A stretch of 58,668 nt of DNA from Chara braunii (GCA_003427395.1 BFEA01000170.1:2258052-2316719); one strand, 5' to 3'; positions 38,553-51,165 are shown, counted from the stretch's first letter. Numbers and translations: made by a program. The notes: generated by a model not told the origin, from the sequence alone.

Positions 38553-39718
38553 ACTGACGTATCAACTTATGTACTTGAACGAACTTTTGAAGCCTTGAAT
38601 TTTGTTATCCGTACTTCTTCGATCTCTTACGGGCTTTAGGGGTACCCTTCTTTTTGGTTGGTGGTATGCATGGAATCAATGGACGACGAAGCCCTCCCAG
38701 ATTTGAAGACTTGTTGTTTTTCTTTCTGAGGATTTTTTCACGATTTTCCTCCGGTGATCCATGAATTTACGGAGGACTTACGTGCACCTTAGTGAGTGCG
38801 CTAGGAATTTGTTCAGAAGTTGGGAATTCCGAAATTTGTGGTCGCGCTTCCCGTTCACGTGTCATTTCTTGCAAATGAATGTTCCTAAATTCGCCCTTGG
38901 AGGTTCTGTGAATTTTCAGTAGGATCTTAATAGGTGTAGGATTTTTTTCACGTCCAATCTCGCTCGCAAATATCGTTTTTGAAATTCTCAATCTTGAATT
39001 AGTTTTAGAGCTAGAATGGACGGAATATAACTATGAGTCGACGCCATGTACACACACTTCCCTCGCTTCCTACTATCCTCATGCCATTTTCGCCTTTCTC
39101 CTGTGTGTCCGATGAACGGAGAACGGACAAAATTGAACGCCACTGAACCCGTTCAACGGGCCCGGGGACCCCCATTGAATCGCGTTTAACGCAAAAACGA
39201 GGGTGTCCCATTGAGTTTCGAAAAACGGAACTGGCGCGTCGGGCCTCGAACATGTGCCCCTAAGCGCCCAAACGCTAAAAACGGGAAAAAAAAAAATTGA
39301 CCCCTATTAACAGGGTGGGATGGTCAAACATGCCCCTCCCTTTCAAAAATCAAACTGCAAGAAGGACAAAAGATGGGGCCACCCCATACCCCAACACTGT
39401 GAGCACATGTGTGTGCATGTGGGTGCATGTCCCTTTTTTTTTTTTTTACCAAATGCTCCAATCTATTCGTCCAGTCTCATTTCCGAAGGGCCCCTACATA
39501 TTAGCAAGGACCCCTGGTGGAGTACAGATGGACATTGCACTTGTAATTTGTCTGCGTGGGCCGAGAAAATATGGTGAGGATTCGAATTCAGGTCTGTTCA
39601 TCACACTGATCACAGTTATGGGTCACTAATATTTTTATTTATTTTATTTTTTTATTTTATTTTTTTCCTTTTTTTTGTGCTTTTTTTTTTTTCTTAGGAA
39701 TACGTGCAGTGACCCTAA
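38553..39718. other. Non-coding stretch with AT-rich runs
   Basis: No gene was recognised. The segment 39110-39260 contains GAACCCGTTCAACGGGC and GCGTTTAACGC palindromic pieces similar to those near 40560 and 220-270. T-rich tracts lie at 39430-39443 and 39630-39692. Confidence 0.5.
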
Positions 39719-39840
39719 GGGCCTCTACTGTCCAGATGCACAAACGACAAAACATATGGTGGCGTATTATTGCATGTTCTAGCAGAAGATCCATTCTTTT
39801 TTTTTTTTTTTTTTTGAAAGTCAAGGGTGTCGTACAGGCC
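39719..39840 (-). mobile_element. E18: relative of E6 outside the main cluster
   Basis: GGCCTCTACTGTCCAG at the left, then TGCACAAACGACAAAACATA and TGTTCTAGCAGAAGATCC. This aligns over about 75 bp with the reverse complement of E6. A T-run of 18 precedes a right end ..GTACAGGCC. Confidence 0.65.
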
Positions 39841-40249
39841 AAGGGCTAGACCCGCGTTGATTGCTGGTAGAAGCAGCCAATGGTTGTCCTGACAGGATAG
39901 GCCACCTACCCTACCCATGCCCATGTTAATACTCCCAGCATACCGCCTGTCCCTACTATCCTACCTCAGTGTGACCAGCACTCAAGACCATCACCCTACC
40001 AGTACTGAGGGCAACTTGGAATAGACAGCAGTGCCAAGCATCAGGGCTGGGCCAACCTCCCAGCCCTAATTGAAGCGGAAGCGGAAGCGGACGAACCTTG
40101 CCGTATGGGACCTCGGACGCCAGGCTCATGCAATCTTCTACAGACCCAAATCAGGGAGTCTACCCAGCAAGATTACCTAAGCAATGTAGGCAATAAAATA
40201 TGTTGTTTATGGTTTTGATTTTTTTTTTAAATACACGAAGTTAAGAAAA
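39841..40249. other. Non-coding stretch
   Basis: No gene or known repeat was recognised; CGGAAG-type repeats at 40075-40092. Confidence 0.45.
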
Positions 40250-40468
40250 AAAAAGAAAAAAAAAGTTGTTGTACATCTTTGAAAGATCTACAACCCTATT
40301 TTTTATTTTATTTTTTTATTTCTTTTTATCCCTTAAAAAATGTCTGTGACCCCCCCCCAAAAAAAACTCATGTCATTTCTTGTTTTTGTAAATATATTCA
40401 AAGCTCAAAAAATAAAAATAAAAATAAAAATATGGGGTTGTTGAACTTGAAAAGATCTACAACCCCAT

Positions 40469-40516
<48 letters not shown>
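40250..40516. repeat. Twin GTTGTAGATCTTT hairpins with A/T runs and (AT)n
   Basis: GTTGTACATCTTTGAAAGATC (about 40265) and GTTGAACTTGAAAAGATC (about 40438), each followed by TACAACCC, form small hairpins. The second leads into (AT)n at 40474-40516. A similar hairpin and (AT)n pair is inside the insertion at 14360-14410. Confidence 0.7.
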
Positions 40517-40520
<4 letters not shown>

Positions 40521-40993
40521 CTGATTATGTTTAGCCCGGAACAAAATCATTGCGGACCCCGTTTTTCCCCGTCTAACGGGCGTTTAAATGGGGATTCGCC
40601 CGCGTTGAATCCAAAATCGGGCACATAGCCTTTTTCTTCTTCACGCCTTCTTTCCTCCGTCTGCAACTGTTTTCCGTCCCCTCTCCTTACGCACTTATCT
40701 CCCGCTTATTTTCGTCTAAATCTTTGTCCCGCTCCGCACTACTCTTCGCGCTCTCCTTCGTTTTGCCTTCATCCCCATACATGAACTTCATATCAATTCC
40801 TCCCGTAGGATAACTCGAACCATCGGGCGACATCGTGTAAGGAGGATACTTCCCTTACGTTATGATCGGATTGGTTGCGAAGGAACCCATGGGGATCGAT
40901 ATGACTTTCCCCAGGTGATTTACCCGAACTCTCTCTTCGCCTCCTTCTACCTCCGCCCCATTCCCTCCGATCTTTTATCTCATTCTTTGCGAC

Positions 40994-41000
40994 TATAAAA
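40994..41000 (+). promoter_or_regulatory. TATA box in LTR E
   Basis: TATAAAA in GCGACTATAAAATCCGC, about 1.07 kb upstream of its ORF-L relative. Confidence 0.55.
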
Positions 41001-42061
41001 TCCGCAAGTGCATCCGAAACGCTCTGTCTCAACCCAACTACTATCTTTCAGGAAGTCGTCACTAGATGATAGATATGTACGGCAAGTCGAAAAGTCCTGA
41101 CGAGTTGACGGTGGTTTTGCAAGGCTGTGCGCCGGGTGCTCGCGACGGACTGCGGAATCTTGGCAAGTCGGTGTAGAAGCTAGGTTGGCGGGGTGACGAT
41201 CATTGTAGTGTAGAGGTTGGTATGTGGCGGCCGAGATCGCCATTACGGGGGTAAGGAAGGTGTATGTGTACGAGTGGTTGTATGGCATGGGGCCATAGTT
41301 AGAGAGCAGAAGACTTTCATGCCTTTGATCTTTGGTTCCTCCTCTTCTTATATTAGAAGCTAAGTTTACTACGCATTGCCGATTTTGGTTCTCATATCTA
41401 TTTGTGTGCTCATAACTCCTTCTTTGTCCTTTGTTCCCTTCTTCAGTCAAGCTACGACTCCGTCCGTCTCCTTTGACCTTATCTTCCTCCCCTCCCCCCC
41501 CCTCTCTCTCTCTCTCTCTTGATATTTTATTCATGATTGTCTGAATCTTTTGATCACTCCTTTGTCCATACCAGCTCCTGAGATCCTATCCTGCTCATCT
41601 CATTGAATGCAATCGGATCTCGTGATGATGAGTATTATTGAATTTAAAGAGACCATCAAGATTAGGTGATCTTATCTCGTTTCTCTATATGCTCCTCGGT
41701 ATCCGATGTTTAATGCATGAATGATCTCTCACACATATGTATCGATTGAGTTGTTACCCTGACGACGAGAACGAATTAGGAATCTGATGTGATCATTTCG
41801 ATGCATGCTTAACTACTTGCACAAATGAAAGATGAACGTTCTCTCGACTGATTGGATTGCATGGACTTACTCATGGGGTCGGTTTGCACGATGAATGAAA
41901 GATAATGCATAGCGTGGTGTCTATTTGCGTCTTTGATTGAACAATGTATTGATTAGATATACGCAATCATCCTCGCTTATGTCATCTGGACCGATTACCC
42001 CGATCCGAACGGGCGTCGACTTCCCGTATCCCCGTCACAATCGTTCCCCTATAACGAGGAA

Positions 42062-42517
42062 ATGACATGTATATGTGAGTGGGACATACGAGAAGTTGTC
42101 GCAAAGATCGTCGGGGGTTATTATTTTCCTCCTGAAACAAGGTGTTTGGGATTCGTAGGCACTATTTTTTTCATTATTGATACCCACTTCCCTTCGTATT
42201 CATTGTTATTGCCTTTTACCGAATTGATTGTCATCTTATGGACGGTGGTGATACCTCATTGGCACCACACTCTGTGTAGTGATTGCCACCGCACCGAGCG
42301 CTATCAAGAAAAGGGGTTCCACTACCGGACACGTGGTAAGGACGAACACAGGGGAAGAGCGACCAGACAGAGACCATCCACGTCGGATTTCGAGCTCGGT
42401 AACGAACGCCATCGGGACTTAATTCGAAAACGAGATCCCACGTGCCTAGCCTTGCATTTCTCTTCGAAAAGACGTCGAGTAGCCCGCATGGAAGTTCAAA
42501 GATACTTTTTGGATTAA
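42062..42517 (+). CDS. ORF-L relative in LTR E, 151 codons
   Basis: An open frame with ICEWDIRE (as in A's ENELICEWDIER), DTHFPSYSLLLPFTELIV, PHWHHTLCSDCHRTERYQ. It keeps the C-x2-C pair in the same context as ORF-L of B, C and D and has a basic C-terminus. Its N-terminal third (before 42062) is in another frame, so it is probably a damaged copy. Function unknown. Confidence 0.55.
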   Translation: MTCICEWDIREVVAKIVGGYYFPPETRCLGFVGTIFFIIDTHFPSYSLLLPFTELIVILWTVVIPHWHHTLCSDCHRTERYQEKGFHYRTRGKDEHRGRATRQRPSTSDFELGNERHRDLIRKRDPTCLALHFSSKRRRVARMEVQRYFLD

Positions 42518-42910
42518 ACGAACATTGGAAAGAAACGCAAAGTATTTCTTTCCCACGCGACTATGACCATTTCTCACTAAATTGGAACCACAGGGGGGAT
42601 TTCAGTTTCGTCTGTGTCCCCACGCTCAATTTTTCCAAAGATCCTTAACACACACTATTTTGTTGTTTTTTCAGGGCTTTCTCCACATACTTTATCACTC
42701 CGACCGAAAGACAACACAGAGCGCGAGATTGAACGTCATAGTCGTAGGTTGCAAACAAAAAATATTGAATGCAAAGATCTAGGGGCGACCGAAGGGCAAG
42801 ACGCGCCTTCGACCCTCGTATTCACTGGCTCGCCAAAGTCATTGTACAAGGATTCATTATGTTCGTTGTGCGGACGACTTCCTGATTGGAGTCATTGGAC
42901 CTTGACCACT

Positions 42911-45900
42911 AGTTGGTAAAAGTACGAAGTCTAGTGGCACGAGTTTTTGAAGTAAGGCTTAGGCCGATTAACTTTTGGCCCTTCTTTTCAAATACGCTCA
43001 TAACTGAACGAGCTAAAGGCTCCCACAAACAAGTGTGATGGTTGAGAGATGAAATAGTTGCCAAATTACAATAATTGCATATCACAATTTATTTATTTAT
43101 TTATTTAACAAAGTTACAAAACATTCAATTGATATATTGCAAAAAAATCAGTTGAGGTTGGTGGGCTTCCAATTCAACATGCAGTCAACATCAACCGGTT
43201 TAGCTTACAGACTCACGCCTGCAGGAAGACCCTACCTGTTTCCTGTAAGCTCCTACAAATTGTTGTTATGATTTAAAATTAGTATCATATGAAATTGTGA
43301 AGTACCCATAGGTAGATTGAAGTTACCAAATTAGGAAATGTTACAACTAGGCTATTTTACTTTTGGGACTAGCGTGGCACAGAGGACCAAGTCCATACCT
43401 ATGGGCAATCTCCCAATGGCCCAATGCAGCCCGAACTGGGACCGAGTGCCCTGGTCCCAACATATCACAACGTTAGATTGCTAAGAAACTGCAAGTTTCG
43501 CGGAGAATAACTGACGATTTCTCAGTGATTTGGAACCAGCGCCGTTACCAGTCCCTCGCCCCCCCTAGTGCACAACGGGTACAGGCGGGCGGGTTCGGAT
43601 TTTCACGTCGTGAACATGTAGATAGAATAGAAGACCTCACTTGCTCTCTGCAAGGCGTATGTGCCACGGTCCAAGTTTCGTTACCGTTCTGCGTGAAAAT
43701 CCTCTCACTGAAAAAACAACAAGGATCCCAACAATTGTACCAGAAATAGGTTTGCTGAGCCCCGAGCCATTCTCCTTCTCAAAAGGCTGGAAACATTCAA
43801 GTGCTCAGACTGTGGGAAACCCAAAGGCACCCGCCCTGGAGGGAGTCCCTCGGAAGGGTGAAAAAAACTTGCAAATTACCAACGTAGCGGGTATTGGCGT
43901 GAAAGACCCTTGATGCCTTGTCGAGAGTAGGTCTACCCAAAGGATGGTAACAAACCCCTTCCAGAGGCATGTTATTCAACTGCTCTAGTCCTTCGATTTT
44001 CTATAATACCTTTGACTGTACAACAACTTCCAATCCAGAGTAAGTGACTCTGTCCTTATTGTTTCATCAGGAAATATGTCGGTGATTCTCTAGGGATGCA
44101 AGTTTGGCTATTCCATTGAGCCAAATGCTGAGTATGGACTCTCCAAAAAATAGTAAGCATGAGCGCAAAATGGCTTGTTCGTAATGGTGTTGGTCGGAGA
44201 ATGAGGACTGCAATGATTTAGATGTGTTTTACCTCCCTTCAATGTCAAGTGCTACCTGAATTGCATACCAGATCACAAACCATTGACAAATAGGGTAGTC
44301 TTTTCCCGCATGTAGTACCATTGAGTCAAATATTTGCCGCCTTAGTTGCTGCTTTCGAATCCTTGATCGAGAAGGTAGCCATAATCCATTTAGCAGTACT
44401 AAGGTTATGGATTATCACCAAACATATAAAAATTACGTCTGAAAGAAGAATGCAACTGAAGTGCAAGCACCTTCTATGGCTAAATAAAAAATTAAGTTGA
44501 TTCATAGAGGATCGAGAGAGAAAATGAAGATATAGAGTGGATGGCAACGTGGAGAGAAGCAAAAATTGATGCATTAGGACTTATTTTTGAGAGAGATGGC
44601 AACATGGAAGGTCCTAGAAGGCAGGGTTTGCTTTTGCATGGAAAAAAGCTTAATGAGGACATAAAACAAGTCCGACCTGTATATACAAAGATACTACGAA
44701 GGGGGCGGCAAGGTGTGGTAGTTTTACAAAAATGTGGCAAGATAGGGGGACTTTCTTAGAATTGGTAGACGAGATGCAAGAAAGTTATAGCTTATTCACC
44801 CCTCGGATAACCTTCACGGCAACAGTCCCTTCCTTCGAAGTACCACAACGAAGAGCATACATACACTAAATGGGTTCGGAAAAAAACTTTCAGACTGTCT
44901 AAATAAATTAAGACTTTAAGAGGGAGAAGTAATCACAGTTTTTGAGTCGGGGGGTGCAAGAAGGCATTAGTAAGTATGACTGGTCACTCAAGCGGATACA
45001 TGGGGAAGACTCTTGGAAAACCTTATCGTCCTTCATGAGGTAAGACTACGGATGTCGTTGAAGTTGAATTGAAATTCTACTGGTCATTAGCCATGACTTT
45101 GTTAAATTTGGTGCGTCGCCCGAAACTTTGGTTGATGCAAAACAGATCAACGAATGCTTATAGTAATTTATCTACTTGTAAATATAAAGTCTTTTCAGTG
45201 TTGGGCATCAAGTTTCATGGATCTTGGTATAATCAATAAATATTCTCTCCCCAAAAATTTGATTTTGACCATAGGTGGATGAGAAGACTCACTTGAAAAG
45301 TAACGTTGGGAGGTTTGAGCAGTCCAAAGAGAGTGTATCAGTAGTCAGGTTGTTACATGAGATATTTTCAAAGATAAATTGTATGCAAACAAAACTCTCT
45401 TCTAAGGCGAATAAGTTCATAAATGGTACACCAAAAAACTTAGAAAGCTCCTCTACCTTCACCCTACCGAGGCCCCTGTTTGAGTAGTAAGTCGTTTTTG
45501 AAAGCACATATGCTTATGAGTTACGATCCTTAAGAATCCATATTGCTTTCAATTGACATTCTTTGGTGATTAAAACTTTCGTTATTATCGTAAGCAGTTG
45601 ATTGGAGATTACAATCATTACCTAGATAATCTCAGATTCAAAGAAAGGAAAAAGACAGTTCAGTTACCTCCTACACATTCTATAACCTTTGACTTTAGTT
45701 TTATGGAGCTATGTTCTTTAAGATAAGTAACAATTCGATTAGAAAATATTTAGGAAGTTGAATGATGAGAAAAAAATGACCTTCAAAGAGCAAAGGTTCA
45801 ACATATATGAAATATTATTGTTTTGTCATTTGATACTCTAACTTCTTTTTCGTGAGAATCAATTATAAAGTCCATGAATGATTATATAATGAGGGAAAAA

Positions 45901-45971
45901 CTTCGCACTTTGAAAAGTTAAGCAAAAAAAAAAAACGGCTTGTAAAAATCAAAAGTGATAAGAAAACAAAT
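42911..45971. other. AT-rich non-coding stretch
   Basis: (TTTA)n at 43088-43107. A short frame at 44541-44759 (72 codons, MATWREAKIDALGL..) was not recognised. A 70-codon frame at 45275-45487 is also unassigned. Parts may be decayed flanks of the copia relic at 46.0 kb. Confidence 0.45.
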
Positions 45972-46600
45972 TCAAACTTGAACGCATTTCGCAAAGTTAT
46001 CATCCGTCACAAGACTATCGTCAACGTAAGAGAATTGTTACCTCTTTTTATATGTAGTAAAAGACCCAACGGCCAGACGAAACTTCAAAGCATAAAGTGT
46101 TAAATTGAAAGATTTTTCCATCCCACATGAAAACTAGAAACATTGTTTAAGATTCATGAACCGAGATGTGGTAGCACCCACTCTTAATTTCAAAAGTAAC
46201 TGCAAAATCCTGTAAGGAATGACCATTAATTGCAGTCAACACATCATTTATTAATTCATAATAAAAATTAGAGGAAAGTCAATCATAACCCACAACTTGT
46301 TGAAACTTTCAAATACGAATATTGGGTTGCAAACTGAGTGTGACGTGGTCATAAACCAGCCTAGACTAAATATTTCCATAAGGAACTTTGGTGGGTATTC
46401 AATAACAAACTCACCAGTTGATTTGTTATTCCTAGCCTTAGTAACTCACAATCTGAGGGAATTCTCAACACGCCCATAAGCAACATTCCCAAAGGAGTAT
46501 GAAGGGCGACTCTATTAACAAACCTACAAAGCTACTTTCTCTTAACTCTAGCCCCTAAAAAGAAATGACCCGCATCTTAGCTACAATAGTTGTGGACAAA
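45972..46600 (-). pseudogene. Ty1/copia-type reverse transcriptase relic
   Basis: On the minus strand, LTLYALK (46083-46100; family pattern LYGLK), then KEVTILL, then after a one-base shift YVDDSLVTDDNF (46028 downward), matching the copia order LYGLKQ..VDD. Stops and shifts follow. Minus frames at 46440-46560 (NRVALHTPLGMLL) might be integrase, but this is weak. Confidence 0.55.
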
Positions 46601-47980
46601 ATTCCCTTGCAACAACAAAAGATCTATGAGGATGAGCAATGTCTACTATAATGTGTTTCAAGTCTAACAACCCTACATGCACACATGAAAATTTATAACT
46701 TTAAAGACAAAAATGTGGTGGAAAAGAAGTGATTGTGTGAATGTTAAAAAATCATAAATAGTTCATGTGAAATTACATATCATACAAAGCTTTAATCTCG
46801 TTGAGGACACAATGTGTAACTAATAGTACAATGTCGACAAGTCATCCTAGCATCGCGCTTCTGCCCGGTTCACTCTGACGACGAGAATACGTATCCCAGC
46901 GTCTAATATATATCATTTCCCTCATATCACTGCATCTCTGATACTTTAGTCTTTTATATATCTCAATCGTGCATCGTCATACCTTGCTCACCAAGCCTAA
47001 CAGTCACGTCTTCCCACCCGTTGTCGCGTCGATATCTGAAATTCTTGTTTCCTAGTCGTTGAACAACATTGTATCACGCATCCGTTGTACCATCCTTCGA
47101 AACGATTGTTGCTAGTATGGATTAGAGTCCTGCAGGTGCAGCGCTACTATATGACCCTCGTTGAATTGTCACTATATGACCCACTGCTGAACTCTAAACC
47201 TAACCGTGATGCTCATTTTGACATCGGTTAGGAGTCCGTCATTTAGTAGCTCTGCTTATTTAGTATCAAAGTTGTCATAGCATCCTAAGTACCGTTATCC
47301 AATAGTAGCGACTCCCTTGATTTATATTTATTTACTTAAATGTATATGACAAGTCTAAAACTACGGGTTATTAGATCTGTGTTAAGTGTATTTTATTCTT
47401 TATTTTATTGTATTTTTAAAAATTCATTTCATACGTGAGAAAGTCCCCTCTTCTTTCCTTTTCATTGTTTATGTTGTAGTTAGTGGATTATTCAAGTTAT
47501 AATTGCGTTTTTTATTTTTTTTCCTCCTAATAGCAAAAAAATATTTAAAAAAAAAAATATTGATTGGGTACTCAAAGTTTTTGCATTCGGTGGAAAATAT
47601 TTTAAACACGTTAATGCAATCCTTTTGCTTCGTCGTGTTCGTTAAGACCCTGTATAAAATTTTCAGGACAGTCAGAGAATTTGCTTTTACTGGATCAAAG
47701 TTTTTGAAGTGCTTAAACGTATGAAAATGTCCAAATAACCCCTCATAGAGTGTTTCTTGATTTTTCATTCAATGTAAACAATTTAAAAGAGGTCCTTGTG
47801 ATTTCTTACTCAAAGTAGTCTCAATAATTTTTTTGTCTGTTTTGAAAATGTTAGCGGTGGGCTTCAACTTTAAAGATGAACAATAGCACGAAGCGAAATT
47901 TGTTATCATTTTTCATATCATTTGTGTTTGGTTAGCTTGACACAATGCAGCGACGAAAACATCATTCACAAATTTAATGT
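46601..47980. other. AT-rich non-coding stretch
   Basis: No coding or structural signal beyond A/T runs. TATATGACC repeats near 47150-47180 (ACTATATGACCC twice). Confidence 0.45.
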
Positions 47981-48048
47981 CGTTGTCGATGCGAATACAC
48001 TTACAAGGGTATTCGCCCATGTTTTTGCAGTTGACACAGTGTCGACCT
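47981..48048 (+). repeat. Dispersed ~65-bp direct repeat, copy 1
   Basis: GTCGTTGTCGATGCGAATAC..TTACAAG..GTTTTTGCA.GTGACA. Copy 2 is at 49262-49325, 1.28 kb downstream. They could be remnants of element ends. Confidence 0.7.
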
Positions 48049-48369
48049 CGACTACCATGATGGAGTCAGCGTAAAGTAAAGGATGAGAGCACTTTTGGCG
48101 TGACACCGGAAGGCGGATTCCTCGAATGCGAATGCCAAGATTGTTAAATGGGTACGCAAACCGTTGTGGCGCACATAGAAATAACGACGGTTAAGATTAA
48201 ATCTTCGACCGTAAAGCATCAGGGTGTTAGTCACAAAGAGAAAAGTTACACGAGATGTGACGACAAGGTTTTAAGTTAGTCAAGGACTTGAACAACACGA
48301 CGAATTAAATTAAAATCGTGGATGTCACAAACGACAGTATACAGAGTTGGCGGCACACTCCGCTGTAGA

Positions 48370-48555
48370 CTCAGGTGTGAGTTGGAAATTAATATAAACC
48401 CCAACCATGTGGTGGGGGCAACCTAAAGACTTAAAAAATTAGTATAACCTGACCATGTGACTCAAGCAACCAAAGGAACATGCTTACTTACAGTAGCGGG
48501 GTATGGTAACCAAAAGTTGATATGAGCCTATCCTCCAAGCGGGCCATGAGGCCGT
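48370..48555 (+). repeat. Three imperfect ~60-bp units
   Basis: Each has TTAATATAA/TTAGTATAA/TTGATATGA followed by CCATGTG or a similar block and GGCAACC/AGCAACC/GGGCC. Confidence 0.45.
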
Positions 48556-48621
48556 TACACTAGTCAAATTAAGCCTGCACCTCTATGCATAGCTGGGTGG
48601 ATCCTTTTCTCACCAGAGAAG

Positions 48622-48702
48622 GAGCTAGCCTAGTCGGTAAAGGTGCGGATCATCAAGCCACAGATGTGGTGAACGAATCCATCCTGCCTCTTAGCCAACT
48701 TT
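48622..48702 (+). repeat. tRNA-like SINE head (A box)
   Basis: GAGCTAGCCTAGTCGGTAAAG fits a Pol III A box (TRGCNNAGTNGG). A matching B box on this strand is not clear. Confidence 0.4.
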
Positions 48703-48874
48703 TTTTTTATGAGCTGGTGAGGTGGACCCTGTGCAGTAGGTTTTAATTTTCATCCGCTCTTGGTCTGTCGGGGCTTGAACCACCGACCAGTAGGGTAAGA
48801 TCCTGGACACTAGTAATGAATTTGGCCTCCTTCTCGTGAAAGGAGTCTGATAATTGGAAGTACGGGGCATATAA
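48703..48874 (-). repeat. SINE-like retroposon with B box and A-tail
   Basis: The minus strand has GGTGGTTCAAGCCCCGAC (B box) and about 85 bp later ends in an A-run (T-run on plus at 48703-48711). The A box is weak. It lies head to tail against the tRNA-like piece at 48622. Confidence 0.5.
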
Positions 48875-49261
48875 GCATTAATACAATTAGTTTTTTTTTT
48901 CCTTCTTATTTTTCATTGGATTCATTTATTTTATATTCCACATGTTTTTTTTACCTCCCGTGATGTATACTATCAAAGTTACACGGGAGATTCAGAGACT
49001 GTTGAAGACAAAGAAGAAGCGGTCACTCATCGAGAATTACGTGTGCACTTAATACGAGGAACGCTCCCCAACCAACCTTGTGTGTAAAAAGGGCAAATAA
49101 ACCTTCAACTACAACATGAGAAAGTACGTACCAATCTTGAATACAACCACTATCGTAAAATACAACACAAAAATCAAATAAACAATCAAACAATCTAAAA
49201 AATAAGTTTGAAACTACCAACCCTAGACATGCATGTAAACGTGCCGCAAACTTTAAGCCGC

Positions 49262-49325
49262 TGTCACGTTGTCGATGCGAATACCCTTACAAGCTTATCT
49301 GCCCTGGTTTTTGCAAGTGACAGAA
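49262..49325 (+). repeat. Dispersed ~65-bp direct repeat, copy 2
   Basis: Matches 47981-48048 (GTTGTCGATGCGAATACCCT, TTACAAG, GTTTTTGCAAGTGACA). Confidence 0.7.
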
Positions 49326-50383
49326 ATGGGTTTTGGCTAAAAATTTGGACGCATTGTGTAAGCCGCGACCAATTTTTATTTATGTGACCAACTATGTGTC
49401 AAGAGGAAAAATAAGGACTGCGTGGGAGCGCAGTTTTGAGGTGCACGTGGTTTTCCTTATCGATATTATAAGAGTTGGCATAATTGTCGACCAACTTTTG
49501 TTTTTGATTAATTTAAGGTTATTTGATTTTTCTCTTGATCAGTACATTTGACGGTGGCACGTACACGTGCACGGAGGCTGCATTATTATCACCCACGTCA
49601 GATCTGACTATTGTTGCCCCCATTAAAAAAATAGCTACCTTAGCTTTTAGTTGAGACGGTGGTTAGAGCCCGTGTTGTGCGTAGTGGAATAGGGCGTCCG
49701 TTGTAGTTGTCTGCCGATGAAAATTCTTCAAGGCCTTGGTGAAGGCATAGGTGAACAAAGTTTGGCCTGGATAAAGGCGCGACGTTGGCATAGCGGGTGA
49801 TGTTCATGGCAGGCCGTGAGCCAAACCAAGACCTTAATGCAGGGAGTATTAGCCTTCGACGACCGTGGGCTTAGGCGGTAAGCCAAGGCGTGGCCTTGGT
49901 ATATTTCGGTAAACCCACGTGCCGCACAACACCCACATATATAGAATTACGAGACGACTAAGGTCAGCCTTGGGCCTAGTACTATTCGTTACGATATTGG
50001 GCTTTCATCTGTCACATTCGGGATCAAGGCCAGTGACTGACGATATGGGAACTACGGAGCAACTTGAAGGAAACCGAACGGTTGAGTGTCTGGCGAGACT
50101 ATCGCCCTCGGTTTTGCCGACGACCCCGAATGTGAGCCCGATTAGCGGGGTCAGGGAGGTGCCAACAATCCCTTCCCCTTTCCTCCATTTTGTCACAATC
50201 CTTTTCTCTATTTTTATTTTTGTTTTATTTATACAGTCCCGTTTTTAGACCGGCCCAGTATCGGTGCCGGTGACTGGTGCTCGGGCCCATTGGCTTAGTT
50301 CGGCTAGTACGCCCTACTATTGAAATGCGGAACTGAGTTTGGGCTCCACGGGAAGTAAATAAGTAAAATATTACAATTCTGAA
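49326..50383. other. Non-coding stretch
   Basis: CCTTGG-rich repeats around 49730-49900. A 109-codon frame at 49919-50248 was not recognised and has no homologous support here. Confidence 0.4.
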
Positions 50384-50638
50384 TCCTTCGGAGTTACGAT
50401 ACAGAGAAGACTAACATGGCCCCTGCAATTAATTTTGGGGCAGGCCATGCAACCAACAGGCCTAGCTCAGTTGGTATACCTCTGAACTGTTGAGGTAAGA
50501 ACCAAAGTTCAAATTTAGATGCCACTAGATGACCAAAATAAAATGAGGCAGACTTAAGTGGGGCCTCCAAGTCAATGGTGAGGCTGCAGTCCAGGGCCTC
50601 GTCCTTCGGGACATCCGTTAAAGTTGGAACGATGCAGA
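50384..50638 (+). repeat. Composite retroposon: U6 fragment, tRNA-like unit, U6 5' fragment
   Basis: 50384-50427 is U6 with an internal deletion (TCCTTCGGAGTTACGATACAG then AAGACTAACATGGCCCCTGC). It pairs with GGGGCAGGCCATG right after it to form a hairpin. 50459-50525 is tRNA-like: A box TAGCTCAGTTGG, anticodon-stem-like ACCTC/GAGGT, B box AGTTCAAATTT. 50601-50638 is the U6 5' end (GTCCTTCGGGACATCCGTTA then GTTGGAACGATGCAG). It looks like a chimera made by template switching or a structured SINE family. Confidence 0.65.
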
Positions 50639-51165
50639 TGGGGTAATGGTCGCATCCGAACTTGGTCTACTTTCTGAACAAAAAGTTATTTATTTTTTAA
50701 ATGAATTTTGGGCCCGATTGTGGGCAGATTCACGGTGAGGGAAAGGCTAAAAGTTGGTCGGTCGGACAAGCTAGGCAAGGCATAAAGCTCAACAGGCCGG
50801 CATAAGAAGAGCTTGTTATACGAACTCTTCTTCGACAAGGTCTTAGGCGAGGTAAGGCTGGTGAGCATAACGACGAATGCGCTAATGAGTAATCGAAGGG
50901 GAAGAGATAGGAGAGGTTGGCAATGACGGAGACGATGATGAGAACTAGGATGAAGGCGAATGGGACGAAGAAGAACGTGAGTCGAAAAAGCTCGTATTCG
51001 CCCGTTCCCTAACAGAAACGGATGTATGAAAGGTCGATTTCAAGGTTTCTAAGTGAGGTGAGGCCATTGGTATAGGCGGATTCAGAGATGGAGCAACTAT
51101 TTTGGCGATGTGGTGTGCAAGGGCTGCGTGTGGGGGAAGTAGCATTGAGACAAGCGACTTCTATG
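50639..51165. other. Non-coding stretch
   Basis: Contains a small hairpin AAGAAGAG..CTCTTCTT at 50804-50832. No gene was recognised. Confidence 0.45.

Larger units (their letters stand above)
40560..42910 (+). mobile_element. LTR E: older, plus-strand LTR relative of the A/B lineage
   Basis: Order of TATA box (40994), GACGAGTTGACGG block, pyrimidine run and ORF-L relative (42062) matches the B LTR. The tail with CACAGGGGGGATTTCAG and AAGATCCTTAACACAC corresponds to the CACAGGAGATCTCAG and AAATCCTTGGCACAC block. Ends are not clear. CGACTTCCTGATTGGAGT at about 42875 is an inverted piece of the LTR terminus. Confidence 0.6.

Noticed and set aside
49919-50248. 109-codon frame as a host gene
   Set aside because: No domain, no second copy, no splice or promoter context.
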